Of a stretch of DNA of 64,000 nucleotides, positions 12,715 to 23,690 are shown piece by piece. The notes below the pieces were generated by a model that searched no databases, was not told where the DNA came from, and was given only the letters and a program-made list of their open reading frames with translations. The stretch covers positions 24,695,202 through 24,759,201 of the forward strand of contig NC_092653.1 of the NCBI RefSeq assembly GCF_032118995.1, in the 5' to 3' direction. Origin of the DNA: Asterias amurensis. Lineage: Eukaryota > Echinodermata > Asteroidea > Forcipulatida > Asteriidae. The translations under genes and the position numbers were made by a program. Numbering within the stretch: position 1 is the first letter of the stretch; each line of letters starts with the position of its first letter.

Positions 12715-12800
12715 AAGTTAGTGGCCTGATGTTTTGAGTCTTTTTGAAGGCTCAGGGAAAGACTCTGCTAGGGTCGAAACGTCAGACCACTAACTTTTTT
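12715..12800. repeat. Small palindromic element end
   Basis: The left side reads AGTTAGTGGCCTGATGTTTTGA; the right side reads TCGAAACGTCAGACCACTAA, its approximate complement. AAAGACTCTGCTAGG inside is shared with the element at 32590-32650. Confidence 0.55.
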
Positions 12801-12834
12801 TTTGGCATTCACACCAAAGGTCTTTGTGGTTGGT

Positions 12835-12905
12835 ATAATAATAATAATAATAATAATAATAACCGTATTTATAACGCGCCTTTTGCCAAAGGATACAAAG
12901 TGCCA
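12835..12905 (-). mobile_element. LINE/SINE 3' tail fragment
   Basis: (ATA)n followed by TTTATAACGCGCC on the plus strand is the complement of the AGCGC...TATAAA...(TTA)n tail seen at other insertions here. Confidence 0.45.
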
Positions 12906-13064
12906 GGTATTATTATTGCAAGGAGTTGGGTGAATTTTGAGGCATAAGACCTAATCCTTAGCACCATGTAATGGTTAACAAGGTGCTGTGGCGCAATATG
13001 CTGCCAATAATCCAGCCAGGTATAAATAGACAACTCTTATTTTCTAATTATGTATAGACTTATA

Positions 13065-14415
13065 GGGTATGTTCAGACAGCGTACTAACTTAGACCCGAA
13101 CCGGTCTAACTTTTACGAGCAGCGGGGGGTGGTCGTAAAAATAAAAACCCCTTGCGTTCAGACAGCACAGAGTTAAACCCGATCCGGTTTATCTTCGGTT
13201 TTAAGAGGTCAAAGTAGACGCGACCCCGTTGCTCTAACATCCGGTTTTATTCATCAGATTCATGCACCGAGTATGCCGAGATACTGAGTGCCCCATGCCC
13301 TGGATGATCATCAGGGCATAATTATTGGATACAAATGGCCAAATCGAACGCGGTAACAGTTTTACCGTTGGGAGGATATGGGCACTTAAAACAAACATAA
13401 ACACGACTCGAATTTTTTTTTTTTTAAACAAACAAAATATTGATACAAACCGCCGAGAAAACTCACCAAAATATTGTCCATATTCCATGAAACAGAACAC
13501 GTTTCATTTGTGCGTTTTGTTTTATACCACTGTTTCCGATTTAATAAATACTTTTAGTTTGTACTTCAATCGATTGGAAGCTGCGATCTCTCAAAAGCTG
13601 GTGCCGCGATTTTTATTCCGATTCGTTCATAAACACAACTACACACGTGCAAATTACGTAAATACATTTACTTCGCAGTATTTTCCCAACTTCCCAACAA
13701 CAACGTGGTGATATTGCTGGCGTAGGGAATTTCCCCTACACACAGCCTCGCGCCCACTGCAGTTCATTCTCCTAGATTGAAAGTACAACACGCTAGTAAC
13801 GGTGACGGCAATAGAAAGGCACATCCACGGGATCGGTGATGGATAACTATGGGATATCAGAGAGTGATCACTATGGGATGGCACCGCTGTACACGTGAGA
13901 AGCATTAAAAAATATGTTTCTTCGCTGCCCTCGTAGTATACGCATGAAAAACAGTTTCAATTTATTATAGGACACAAAAAAAGCTTGGAAAATATAATTT
14001 TGTTTCAGAATTTAATAAATCATGGGCGTGGGCCTGTGTTAAACTGCATACACCGATCGAGAGGGTTTCGCCAACTCGGTAAGCGGCAAGAAGGTAATAT
14101 AAATACTCGGTGCTTTTCAGCATCAGAGGCAACAGAAACCGTATACAAGCATTTCGGGTCCCGGGCGTGTGCATTGAACCACACAATGGGTCGTCCGTTG
14201 TGAGTTAAAACCGGATGTCATTCTGTCCACACGCAGTGTTAAAAGATAAACCCGAACCGGTTTAGACTTAGACCGCCTCGCTGGACGGTTTAAGTTTTGG
14301 GGTTTAAACCCGATCCGGTCTAACTTTATTTGCGTTCACACGCACAAAAGTTGAACCCGAACCGGTCTAAGTGGACTTAGACCAACTTTAGTACGGCGTG
14401 TGAACGACCTCATTG
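13065..14415. mobile_element. Non-autonomous DNA transposon with long terminal inverted repeats, about 1.35 kb
   Basis: The left end TGTTCAGACAGCGTACTAAC, followed by TTAGACCCGAACCGGTCTAA, is complemented on the right around 14350-14410 (AGACCAACTTTAGTACGGCG). Internal blocks with AACCCGAACCGG and AACCCGATCCGG occur in both halves. The interior 13300-14050 has several frames under 130 codons but no recognisable transposase. Confidence 0.7.
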
Positions 14416-14863
14416 AACTTTATAGGTTCATGTAACTTGGGTTGACACATAATTTGAGGAATTAAGACAGCTACTGATTTGACATAAAGTAAATAAAGTG
14501 AAGTATTAAATCTCCATAAAAAGTACTTAAAAATTGTGCAATCATGGTCTGCATTAAAATGTCACACTGAATGGTTTGGCCAGACAAGTGATCAGTAGAA
14601 TCTCTGTAGATATATTATTGTTTTTATTGAAAGTTTAAAATTAGTTGAATTTCATGACAAGTTTGCTGGGACTGGCCACATTACTTCTTCACAACAGGAA
14701 AGTTGTTTTAAGAGGACAGCAAAACAAAGAATTCCAAAGCAGAAATGAGATTTGAGCATTCAGAATGTACTCTCTATAGAACCTCTTCATAACAGTGCCC
14801 TTACAGCCAGGATTGACTGTATTTCGTCTCTAGATTTTACAATTTGTTTATTTGCACTTATAG

Positions 14864-14978
14864 TGAGGACATTTGTCACAAGAACTTCTACTTGGTTGGG
14901 CAGGCCAAAGCATCAGTCCTTTCTAAACTGAACTACAAGACAAGGCTTAGTGATAATGCAATGACACCTCTCAAAGCA
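14864..14978 (+). CDS. Putative internal exon c of the same plus-strand gene
   Basis: Acceptor TTTGCACTTATAG precedes 14864; donor GTAAGT follows 14978. The single leading T completes the TG left by exon b (Cys), after which 38 codons are open: EDICHKNFYLVGQAKASVLS and further residues ending NAMTPLKA. Exact phase agreement across three separated segments supports one transcript. No function is assigned. Confidence 0.5.
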
Positions 14979-15544
14979 GTAAGTAGCCTGTTCCCTAATT
15001 TACTCCTAATACAGTCGGGTCGCTTAGTGAAATTACCGTTATATTTTTGTCATAATTTGGCGGCCATTTTGAAGTTTTGTGATTTACATAAAAACAGTTT
15101 AAAATTCAGGAGGGCTCCTCGGCGAATATTATTGAATAGGCCGTAGGGGAGCCTTGTACCAAAAATGGTGCTTTATCCGTTGAGTAAAGGTAACCTTAAA
15201 ATTTTACACTAAGCCCCAGGGCCAAATTTCATAAAGCCTGTAAGCACAAACAAAATTTGCTTAGCATGAAATTTCTTCCTTGAGCAAATTTTTGTGCTTA
15301 CGGGCTTTATGAAATTGGGCTCTGATTAGTGATTAACTAAGATCCTTCCTCACAAGACACAACATGATTGTATGATTGTATATATATATTCCAGGGCTCG
15401 ATTTCACAAAGCAATAAAATCCATCATAAGACAAATTTTCAGTATCACCATAGTGATTTGCATTGTGACATCACACTTTACTAAGCAACTACGACTGATT
15501 TGCAGTAACGATCAATTTTAGCTCTTTGTGAAATCGGCCCCAGG

Positions 15545-15790
15545 ATCAGGCTGGTTCAGTGGTTTTTTGGATTGCCATGTCTTTCAACTCTGTGGACCTC
15601 GGTTCAAGTCCCACCTTGCACCAGATTATGGATTGGGTTATTTAGTCCACAAACTAATTGCGTTGATTTTACCCATTCAGGTTTTCTACCCACATCAAAA
15701 ACTTAACATTTTCTTTTCGTTTCTGAATCAGCATCCTGTTTTATTGGCGTTGGCGCTGTTGGATGTGTAATGAAATAAATTTAAAAAATA
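15545..15790 (+). mobile_element. tRNA-derived SINE
   Basis: Pol III box A TGGTTCAGTGG matches TRGYNNARNGG and box B GGTTCAAGTCC lies about 50 bp later. The tail ends TGTTGGATGTGTAATGAAAT and an A-rich run. A truncated relative begins at about 32335. The 80-codon frame across it is incidental. Confidence 0.65.
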
Positions 15791-16321
15791 GTTGTCACAT
15801 TTTGTACATTTTGTCAAACCAGTAGGCCATTTTATCTCTCTTCTTTATCTTGGGGGGGGGGGACATACAACTATCCTGTAAATATCTGTCAAATTCAGTG
15901 TTCCTGAAGTTGAGAGAAAGAGTGTTAATCTTTGTTTGGGTTTTTGAAAATATTCACATTGGATTTGTATATATTTCTGCAATAAAAAAACCCAGTGAAA
16001 ATAACAATGGTGGTTAAGATCTGCTCTAGAATTGGGATACTGGGTTTGAAATCCACCTGAGATAGTATTCATGTGGAGTATTTTCCTGCAGGACTTGGTG
16101 GGCAAATTGTGTTAGTAACACTGTGTACAGAGAAACCAAACATTTAAAAAAAAATTTATGATCCCCAAAGAAACAAATGTTACATACATTTTATCCTGCT
16201 CACCCACAAAACCCTGGGTGTTCATGAACTTATACAGCTTCTTCTTTTCTTTTTATGTAGATAATACATCGGGTAATGACAGGAGTGTCATGCCATTCTT
16301 CTTGATTCTTCTCTGTTCAAG

Positions 16322-16357
16322 GATCAACTGTTATCAGCAAGCCACCAAGCATCTTAA
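16322..16357 (+). CDS. Possible terminal exon of the plus-strand gene
   Basis: The pyrimidine-rich tract TTCTTCTCTGTTCAAG precedes 16322. In phase 0, following exon c, it reads DQLLSASHQAS and stops. An overlapping longer frame (to TAG at about 16409, containing HLKKDLSFRQIQRTLEQQS) would require a different incoming phase. Very tentative. Confidence 0.22.
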   Translation, partial: DQLLSASHQAS

Positions 16358-16932
16358 AAAGGATTTAAGCTTCCGACAAATTCAGAGGACATTAGAACAG
16401 CAAAGTTAGATTGCCACTGCTTGTTGGTAGACGCTATTAAGGCATTGTCACATGAGAAAATTTTGTAGGCAACTTGGAGGCAACCAACTGTGCATGCTCG
16501 GGACCACTTTGGTATTACATGAGTCATTTTTTAAACAAGGTTTTATAATTCCTTAAAAAAATTATGAGAACATTCAAAATGTGAATCAAATCTCTTCTTG
16601 GAGATTGCCTGGAACTGGTTGCCTGTAAATTGCCTCGTGTGACGTTGCCCTTGGAACACTCGGGAAACTGTAGGAGCATCTTGTTCAAAAGATGTAAACT
16701 TATAGAGTCGTCGTGAATTTCTTCAACTCTTCAACTGAGCAGCAATGGGATTCCACACAAGCACACGCAAGGAAAGCAAGAAGCGCATTCGGATGAACAT
16801 TACTAAGAACTTCTTACGTTAGTCACAAGGATAGTGTCTTCATCAGCTACGTACCACAGAGTACAGACAGACTTTCTCCAATCATTGACATTTTTGACAT
16901 TACGAACAGTTAAACCACTCATACATTAAACT

Positions 16933-17303
16933 GTTAAAGGCACTGGACACCTTTGGTAATTGTCAAAGATCAATTTTCTAACTAGGTATATCGTAACATA
17001 AGCATGAAATAAAAAATCTTTGAAAATTTGGGCTCATTGAAGTTGCAAAATAATAATGGAAGAAAAAACACCCTTGTTGCACAAACTTGTGTGTTTTAGA
17101 TGCCCAATAAAGGGCTTCAGGCCTGAAGTCTTTTAATATTCAGTTGAGAAAATTACCTTTTTCCCAAAAACTTTGTTATGTCAGAGGGAGCCGTTTCTCA
17201 CAATGTTTTCTACTATCAACAGCTCTTCATTACTCGTTACTATGTAAGTTTTTTATGCTTACAACTATTTTGAGTTATTACCAGTAGTGTCCAGTGTCTT
17301 TAA
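16933..17303. mobile_element. TTAA-flanked foldback element, family 1, copy 3
   Basis: Ends TTAAAGGCACTGGACACCTT and AGTAGTGTCCAGTGTCTTTAA. The interior carries the palindrome GGGCTTCAGGCCTGAAGTC. Confidence 0.85.
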
Positions 17304-18020
17304 GGGTTGAACTTAATATGTATGCCATCTAAAGATAATTGACACAGATTGTGTTAGTGACACTTTGACACTTGTCAGTCAAGAACTCGGAGTACGTCAA
17401 CAGCAAGGAAAATTCCAAGACTTTCAACTATTTCAAGAAAGAGAACCTTGTAACAGACATTTATTCTTTGGACTTTCTACTTTGAAGAATGTGTATTGGA
17501 AAAGGAGAAACTTCCCACCATTGATCATGTGTATTTGAGTATTTTAATTACATGGTGAGTTTCGTTTGAAATAATGACTTCAAAATGGTTATTTGATTGG
17601 TTTCATGTTTAACCTAATCTTGAGGTTTGAATATTTATTAGATTAGATTTAAACTCCGAGTGGCCATGTGGCTATGAAATTATGAAAAAAAGACATGGAT
17701 GTTAACTTTGAGATTTTAAATTTTTAGATTCGGGTAAATGACCCGTGCCTAGACCATTTTTGTTACCGCGTGTTATTTGAACCACTGATTACACCTGAGA
17801 TTCCTCCATCAGTGCATCACTCTATGGAAACGTGTCGGCGATTCATTGCTTTTTGAATCACAGGATCTATGGATGATGAAAATCTTGAATTGTGATTGTG
17901 ATTGTGAATTAAAGTGGTGGCTTCTTATGGCGCTCATATCCGCCACTCAGGGATGCTCAAGGCGATTCAACATTCAGTGTTTTCCTTCAAGAAGTGTGGG
18001 ACTACGTTTGAAGTACGAGA
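17304..18020. other. No gene seen
   Basis: Mixed-composition sequence between a foldback element and a SINE. A frame from 17846 continues into the SINE and is therefore not called. Confidence 0.45.
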
Positions 18021-18029
18021 CCTACTCAT

Positions 18030-18303
18030 TTTACATCGCACCATGTAATGTTTTACAGTATACTGCCAATCAAACAAGGAACACCAGGGCAGCCCCTTCT
18101 CTTTACTGCAAGTGCACTGGGTTCTTTTACGTGCAACACACAACACATGGGACCAACGGCTTTACATCCCATACGAATGACGAAGCAATGGTTAAGTGTT
18201 TAGCTTAACACAAGTGTCACAACTGGGATTCGAACCCACACTCTGCTGATCAGAAACTCCAGAACTCGAATTCGGTGCTCTTAACTACTCGGCCATGACA
18301 CGC
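18030..18303 (-). mobile_element. tRNA-Ser/Leu-derived SINE, near full length
   Basis: The head (18214-18301, minus strand) folds as a class II tRNA: the seven acceptor pairs GTGTCAT/GTGACAC are all intact, and D arm, a variable arm (TCTG-ATCA-CAGA core) and GGTTCGAATCC box B are present. A possible CGA anticodon suggests Ser ancestry. The body carries blocks ACACATGGGACCAACGG and CTTCTCTTT also found at 33895, 34380, 34615, 45990 and 48340. Confidence 0.75.
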
Positions 18304-18489
18304 CTAGGAATCCCTTCAATGTTTAATTGATGGACCTCATCTTCCTGTAGAGCAGTACAGAACCTGAAGCTTTGTATCGAGCTTTGTGAATGAAATGTTT
18401 GCAGGGACACTTTGAAATCTCTTTTTACTGTTAGGAAAGTTCTGCGTACTCACTCAGGGTTTTGCGTAATATTTGTGAAGGACTGCATG

Positions 18490-19621
18490 AGCCAGATGCT
18501 GAGGATCTTGGCTGAGGGTGATGTGCTGGTAACCTCTCCCCTCTTTACTTTAATTGCGAACCATTTAAGGGAATATTTTTCTTTGTCTTAAAATTCTTTG
18601 GAGAAATTTGTTTCTGTTAAAATTATTATGAAAATCCATATTTTTTATAAACTCTAGGCCAAGCCAGATGCTGAGGATCTTGGCTGAGGGTGATGTGCTG
18701 GTAACCTCTCCCCTCATCTGTATAAATCTCATATCTTGATTATGGTTGTTCGAATTCTGATAAATGCATTTATAAATGTGTCACTATAACCACATGAGCC
18801 AGATGCTGAGGATCTTGGCCGAGGGTGATGTGCTGGTAACCTCTCCCCTCTTAGGGCAGGAGAAACAAGTTGTGTCTGTTAAACCAATCAAACTCGCTAT
18901 TCTATATTACATGTAATGTTTGACATGCCCAGTATATTGATAGGAATAAAGCCAGATGCTGAGGATCTTGGCTGAGGGTGAAGTGCTAGAAACCTCTCCC
19001 CTCCAACGGTATAAGTATCGAATATAGTTTATTTGAAACAAATGTTGAGTGTCATTCATAATTTTCGTTCATAAATTGTCAAATATTTGTGTTAAAAAAC
19101 CGCTTATGAATGCATCATTAACTATAGGAGCCAGATGCTGAGGATCTTGGCTGAGGGTGATGTGCTGGTAACCTCTCCCCTCTCTCTGTTTAAACCTCAA
19201 GTCTTGATTGTTGTTAATTTGATAAAGATATAATGGAGTGTTATGAACAGTTTGCCGTTATCAAAATACTGGTTTAAAAAGGTAAGCTGCTTATAAATGC
19301 ATCATTAACTGCAGGAGCCAGATGCTGAGGATCTTGGCTGAGGGTGAAGTGCTTGTAACCTCTCCCCTCAAATGTTCAATAAGAACTTCTGGGTTATTTT
19401 TTTCATTGAATCTTAAAACTCCAGTTTATTTGTTTATTTTCAAAGCCGTATGCTGAGGATCTTGGCTGAGGGTGCAGAGCTAGTAACCTCTCCCCTCAAA
19501 TGGTCAAATAGAACTTGTCTCGTTTTTATTGGGTGTTAAAACTGAAGATTATTGGATTTAATTTCACAGCCAGATGCTGAGGATCTTGGCTGAGGGTGAA
19601 GTGCTGGTAACCTCTCCCCTC
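18490..19621 (+). repeat. Array of eight conserved 53-bp cores in divergent spacers (candidate structured RNA family)
   Basis: Cores end-to-end: 18491-18543, 18663-18715, 18798-18850, 18951-19003, 19130-19182, 19317-19369, 19445-19497, 19569-19621. Spacers are 71 to 134 bp and barely alignable, while cores differ at only a few sites. Two hairpins can be drawn. H1 is AGCCAGAT with ATCTTGGCT (one bulge) around loop GCTGAGG. H2 is GAGGGT with ACCTC around a loop of about 12 bases. Most substitutions fall in the H2 loop; one H1 change (A to G at 19447) keeps a wobble pair. A rival reading is coding: QMLRILAEGDVLVTSPL is open in all copies and several changes are synonymous. Every core follows an AG, so splice acceptors are also possible. 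Strand is uncertain. Confidence 0.7.
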
Positions 19622-19894
19622 TAGAAACAACTGGGTACTTCTACTTTCAATCAGCTGTTCACAGGTTTGGACTGACTGAAAATTAACAATAGTTATCCAT
19701 TACAAAAGTTTACTTGATATAATATTCTTAGTGTTAAATTTAAGCGTGATATTCACATGTTCTATTCACACCATGTGAATTAGTGTGTTGTTTTCATTTT
19801 GAGGTTGGTTTATTGTCATCGGATATGAAACGTAACATTACAAACTGTTACAGAAAAGGAGCAAATTTTACTAAACCAAATATATTTATTTGCA

Positions 19895-22800
19895 GTTCTT
19901 TCACTGTCGTGAGCACTCTGCTCTTCAGTTCTATCACTGTCATGAGCCCTCCGCTCTGCAGTTCTATCACTGTTGTAAGCCCTCGGCTCTGAAGTTCTAT
20001 CACTGTCGTGAGCCCTTGGCTCTTCAGTTCTTTCACTGTCATGAGCCCTCCGCTCTTTAGTTATTTCACTGTCATGAGCCCTCGTCTCTGCAGTTCTTTC
20101 ACTGTCATGAGCCCTCGGCTCTACAGTTCTTTTACTGTCATGAGCCCACGGCTCTTCAGTTCTATCAATGTCATGAGCCCTTAGCTCTGCAGTTCTATCA
20201 CTGTCATGAGCCCTCAGCTCTGCAGTTCTATCACTGTCATGAGCCCTTAGCTCTGCAGTTCTATCACTGTCATGAGCCCTTAGCTCTGCAGTTCTATCAC
20301 TGTCATGAGCCCTTAGCTCTGCAGTTCTATCACTGTCATGAGCCCTCAGCTCTGCAGTTCTATCACTGTCATGAGCCCTTGGCTCTTCATTTCTTTCACT
20401 GTCATGAGCCCACGCCTCTGCAGTTCTATCACTGTCATGAACTTTGGCTCTTCAGTTCTTTCACTGTTATTAGCCCTTGGCTCTTCAGTTCTTTCACTGT
20501 CATGAGCCCTGGGCTCTGCAGTTCTATCACTGTCATGAGCCCTTGGCTCTTCAGTTCTTTCACTGTCATGAGCCCTTGGCTCTTCAGTTCTTTCACTGTC
20601 ATGAGCCCTGGGCTCTGCAGTTCTATCATTGTCATGAGCCCTTGGCTCTTCAGTTCTTTCACTGTCATGAGCCCTGGGCTCTTCAGTTCTATCACTGTCG
20701 TGAGCCCTTGGCTCTGCAGTTCTATCACTGCCGTTAGCCCTCTGCTCTTCAGTTCTTTTACTGTCATGAGCCCTGGACTCTGCAGTTCTATCACTGTCAT
20801 GAGCCCTTGGCTCTACAGTTCTTTCACTGTCATGAGCCCTTGGCTCTACAGTTCTTTCACTGTCATGACCCCTTGGCTCTTCAGTTCTTTCACTGACGTG
20901 AGCCCTCATTCCTAGTTCTATCACTGTCATTAGCCCTCGGCTCTTCAGTTCTTTCACTGTTATTAGCCCTTGGCTCTGCAGTTCTATCACTGTCATGAGC
21001 CCTTGGCTTTACAGTTCTATCACTGTCATGAGCCCTTGGCTCTACAGTTCTATCACTGGCGTGAGTATTTGGCTCTGCAGATGTATCACTGTCATGAGCC
21101 CTTGGCCCTTCAGTAATTCACTGCCATGAGCCCTTGGCTCTGCAGTTCTTTCACTGTCATGAGCCCTCGGCTCTTCAGTTCTTTCACTGGCATGAGCCTT
21201 TGGCTCTACTGTTCTATCACTGCCATGAGCCCTTGGCTCTGCAGTTCTTTCATTGTCATGAGCCCTTGGCTCTACAGTTCCATCACTGCCATGAGCCCTC
21301 GGCTCTGCAGTTCTTTCATTTTCATGAGCCCTCGGCTCTACAGTTCTTTCACTGTCATGAGCCCTTGGCTCTACAGTTCTTTCACTGTCATGACCCCTTG
21401 GCTCTTCAGTTCTTTCACTGACGTGAGCCCTCATTCCTAGTTCTATCACTGTCATTAGCCCTCGGCTCTTCAGTTCTTTCACTGTTATTAGCCCTTGGCT
21501 CTGCAGTTCTATCACTGTCATGAGCCCTTGGCTCTGCAGTTCTTTTACAGTTATGAGCCCTTGGCTCTGCAGTTCTTTTACAGTTATGAGCCCTTGGCTC
21601 TGCAGTTCTATCACTGTCATGAGCCCTTGGCTCTACAGTTCTATCACTGTTATGAGCCCTTGGCTCTACAGTTCTATCACTGTCATGAGCCCTTGGCTCT
21701 TCAGTTCTATCACTGTCTTGAGCCCTTGGCTCTGCAGTTCTATCACTGTCATGAGCCCTTGGCTCTGCAGTTCTTTCACTGTCATGAGCCCTTGGCTCTA
21801 CAGTTCTATCACTGTCATGAGCCCTTGGCTCTACAGTTCTATCACTGTTATGAGCCCTCGGCTCTACAGTTCTATCACTGTCATGAGCCCTTGGCTCTAC
21901 AGTTCTTTCACTGTCATGAGCCCTTGGCTCTACAGTTCTATCACTGTCATGAGCCCTTGGCTCTACAGTTCTATCACTGTTATGAGCCCTTGGCTCTGCA
22001 GTTTTTTCACTGTCATGAGCCCTCAGCTCTGCAGTTCTATCACTGTCATGAGCCCTTGGCTCTGCAGTTCTTTTACAGTTATGAGCCCTTGGCTCTGCAG
22101 TTCTTTCACTGTCATGATCCCTTGGCTCTACAGTTCTATCACTGTTGTGACCCCTTGGCTCTGAAGTTCTATCACTGTCATGAGCCCTTGGCTCTACAGT
22201 TCTTTTACAGTTATGAGCCCTTGGCTCTGCAGTTCTATCACTGTCATGAGCCCTTGGCTCTACAGTTCTATCACTGTCTTGAGCCCTTGGCTCTTCAGTT
22301 CTTTCACAGTTATGAGCCCTTGGCTCTGCAGTTCTATCACTGTCATGAGCCCTTGGCTCTACAGTTCTATCACTGTCTTGAGCCCTTGGCTCTTCAGTTC
22401 TTTCACTGCCATGAGCCCTTGGCTCTACAGTTCTATCACTGTCTTGAGCCCTTGGCTCTACAGTTCTTTTACAGTTATGAGCCCTTGGCTCTGCAGTTCT
22501 ATCACTGTCATGAGCCCTTGGCTCTACAGTTCTATCACTGTCTTGAGCCCTTGGCTCTTCAGTTCTTTCACAGTTATGAGCCCTTGGCTCTGCAGTTCTA
22601 TCACTGTCATGAGCCCTTGGCTCTACAGTTCTATCACTGTCTTGAGCCCTTGGCTCTTCAGTTCTATCACTGTCATGAGCCCTTGGCTCTGCAGTTCTTT
22701 TACAGTTATGAGCCCTTGGCTCTGCAGTTCTATCACTGTCATGAGCCCTTGGCTCTACAGTTCTATCACTGTCTTGAGCCCTTGGCTCTTCAGTTCTTTC

Positions 22801-23515
22801 ACTGCCATGAGCCCTTGGCTCTACAGTTCTATCACTGTCATGAGCCCTTGGCTCTACAGTTCTATCACTGTCTTGAGCCCTTGGCTCTTCAGTTCTTTCA
22901 CTGCCATGAGCCCTTGGCTCTACAGTTCTATCACTGTCATGAGCCCTTGGCTCTACAGTTCTATCACTGTCTTGAGCCCTTGGCTCTGCAGTTCTATCAC
23001 TGTCATGAGCCCTTGGCTCTGCAGTTCTATCACTGTCATGAGCCCTTGGCTCTGCAGTTCTTTCACTGTCATGAGCCCTTGGCTCTTCAGTTCTATCACT
23101 GTCATGAGCCCTTGGCTCTGCAGTTCTATCACTGTCATGAGCCCTTGGCTCTTCAGTTCTATCACTGTCATGAGCCCTTGGCTCTACAGTTCTATCACTG
23201 TCTTGAGCCCTTGGCTCTTCAGTTCTTTCACTGCCATGAGCCCTTGGCTCTACAGTTCTTTCACTGTCATGAGCCCTTGGCTCTGCAGTTCTATCACTGT
23301 CATGAGCCCTTGGCTCTACAGTTCTATCACTGTTATGAGCCCTTGGCTCTGCAGTTCTATCACTGTCATGAGCCCTTGGCTCTTCAGTTCTATCACTGTC
23401 ATGAGCCCTTGGCTCTACAGTTCTATCACTGTCATGAGCCCTTGGCTCTTCAGTTCTTTCACTGCCATGAGCCCATGGTTGTGCAGTTATTTCCCTGTCG
23501 TGAGCCCTCTCCATG
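19895..23515. repeat. 33-bp minisatellite, about 3.6 kb (roughly 110 units)
   Basis: The consensus unit joins TTCTATCACTGTCATGAG and CCCTTGGCTCTGCAG. Each unit holds a 5-bp inverted repeat GAGCC-(CTT)-GGCTC. Variants alternate in blocks: CTACAG/CTGCAG/CTTCAG, TATCAC/TTTCAC, TTTTACAGTTATGAG, CTGTCTTGAG. A higher-order duplication has a period near 525 bp (GACGTGAGCCCTCATTCC at 20895 and 21420). Since 33 is divisible by three, long open frames arise on both strands (678 and 716 codons of 11-residue repeats). These are not called as genes. Confidence 0.95.
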
Positions 23516-23636
23516 CTGGTTTTTTGCTTGATTGTTGGTTGATTATTAAGTATATTGAGTGTCATTTATACCTTGATGAACCCAAAACTGGTTTTAAAAA
23601 TGGTAAAAATAATGGTCAAACATTTTTAACTGTAGG

Positions 23637-23690
23637 AGCCAGATGCTGAGAATCTTGGCTGAGGGTGAATTGCTGATAACCTCTCCCCTC
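23637..23690 (+). repeat. Ninth copy of the 53-bp core, beyond the minisatellite
   Basis: Core 23638-23690, preceded by TTTTTAACTGTAGGA as in copies 5 and 6 (AACTATAGGA, AACTGCAGGA). Changes AGG to AGA in the H1 loop and GATGTGCTGGT to GAATTGCTGAT in the H2 loop leave both predicted stems intact. It sits about 4 kb from copy 8, the gap being filled mostly by the 33-bp minisatellite. Confidence 0.7.

Noticed and set aside
13325..13711. 128-codon plus-strand frame inside the long-TIR element
   Set aside because: No transposase motif, low-complexity Phe/Asn-rich text, and overlapping frames of similar length on the other strand.
16158..16409. 83-codon frame ending HLKKDLSFRQIQRTLEQQS
   Set aside because: Its possible acceptor after TTTTTATGTAG needs phase 1, but the preceding candidate exon ends in phase 0. 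Retained only as a weak alternative to the 16322 exon.
18214..18301. Functional tRNA-Ser gene
   Set aside because: The cloverleaf is surprisingly good, but it is joined to a SINE body shared by several other loci and the anticodon stem has a mismatch. Called as SINE head.
18490..19621. CRISPR-like look: regular repeats separated by unique spacers
   Set aside because: The genome is eukaryotic. Spacer lengths vary from 71 to 134 bp and some share ancestry (ATGCATCATTAACT in two). Repeats are 53 bp and no cas genes exist.
21415..23565. 716-codon minus-strand frame of RAHDSDRTAEP-type repeats and its 678-codon plus-strand counterpart
   Set aside because: Both follow from a 33-bp unit lacking stops in several frames. 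There is no unique domain, no start context and no splice structure, and the same DNA is equally open on both strands.
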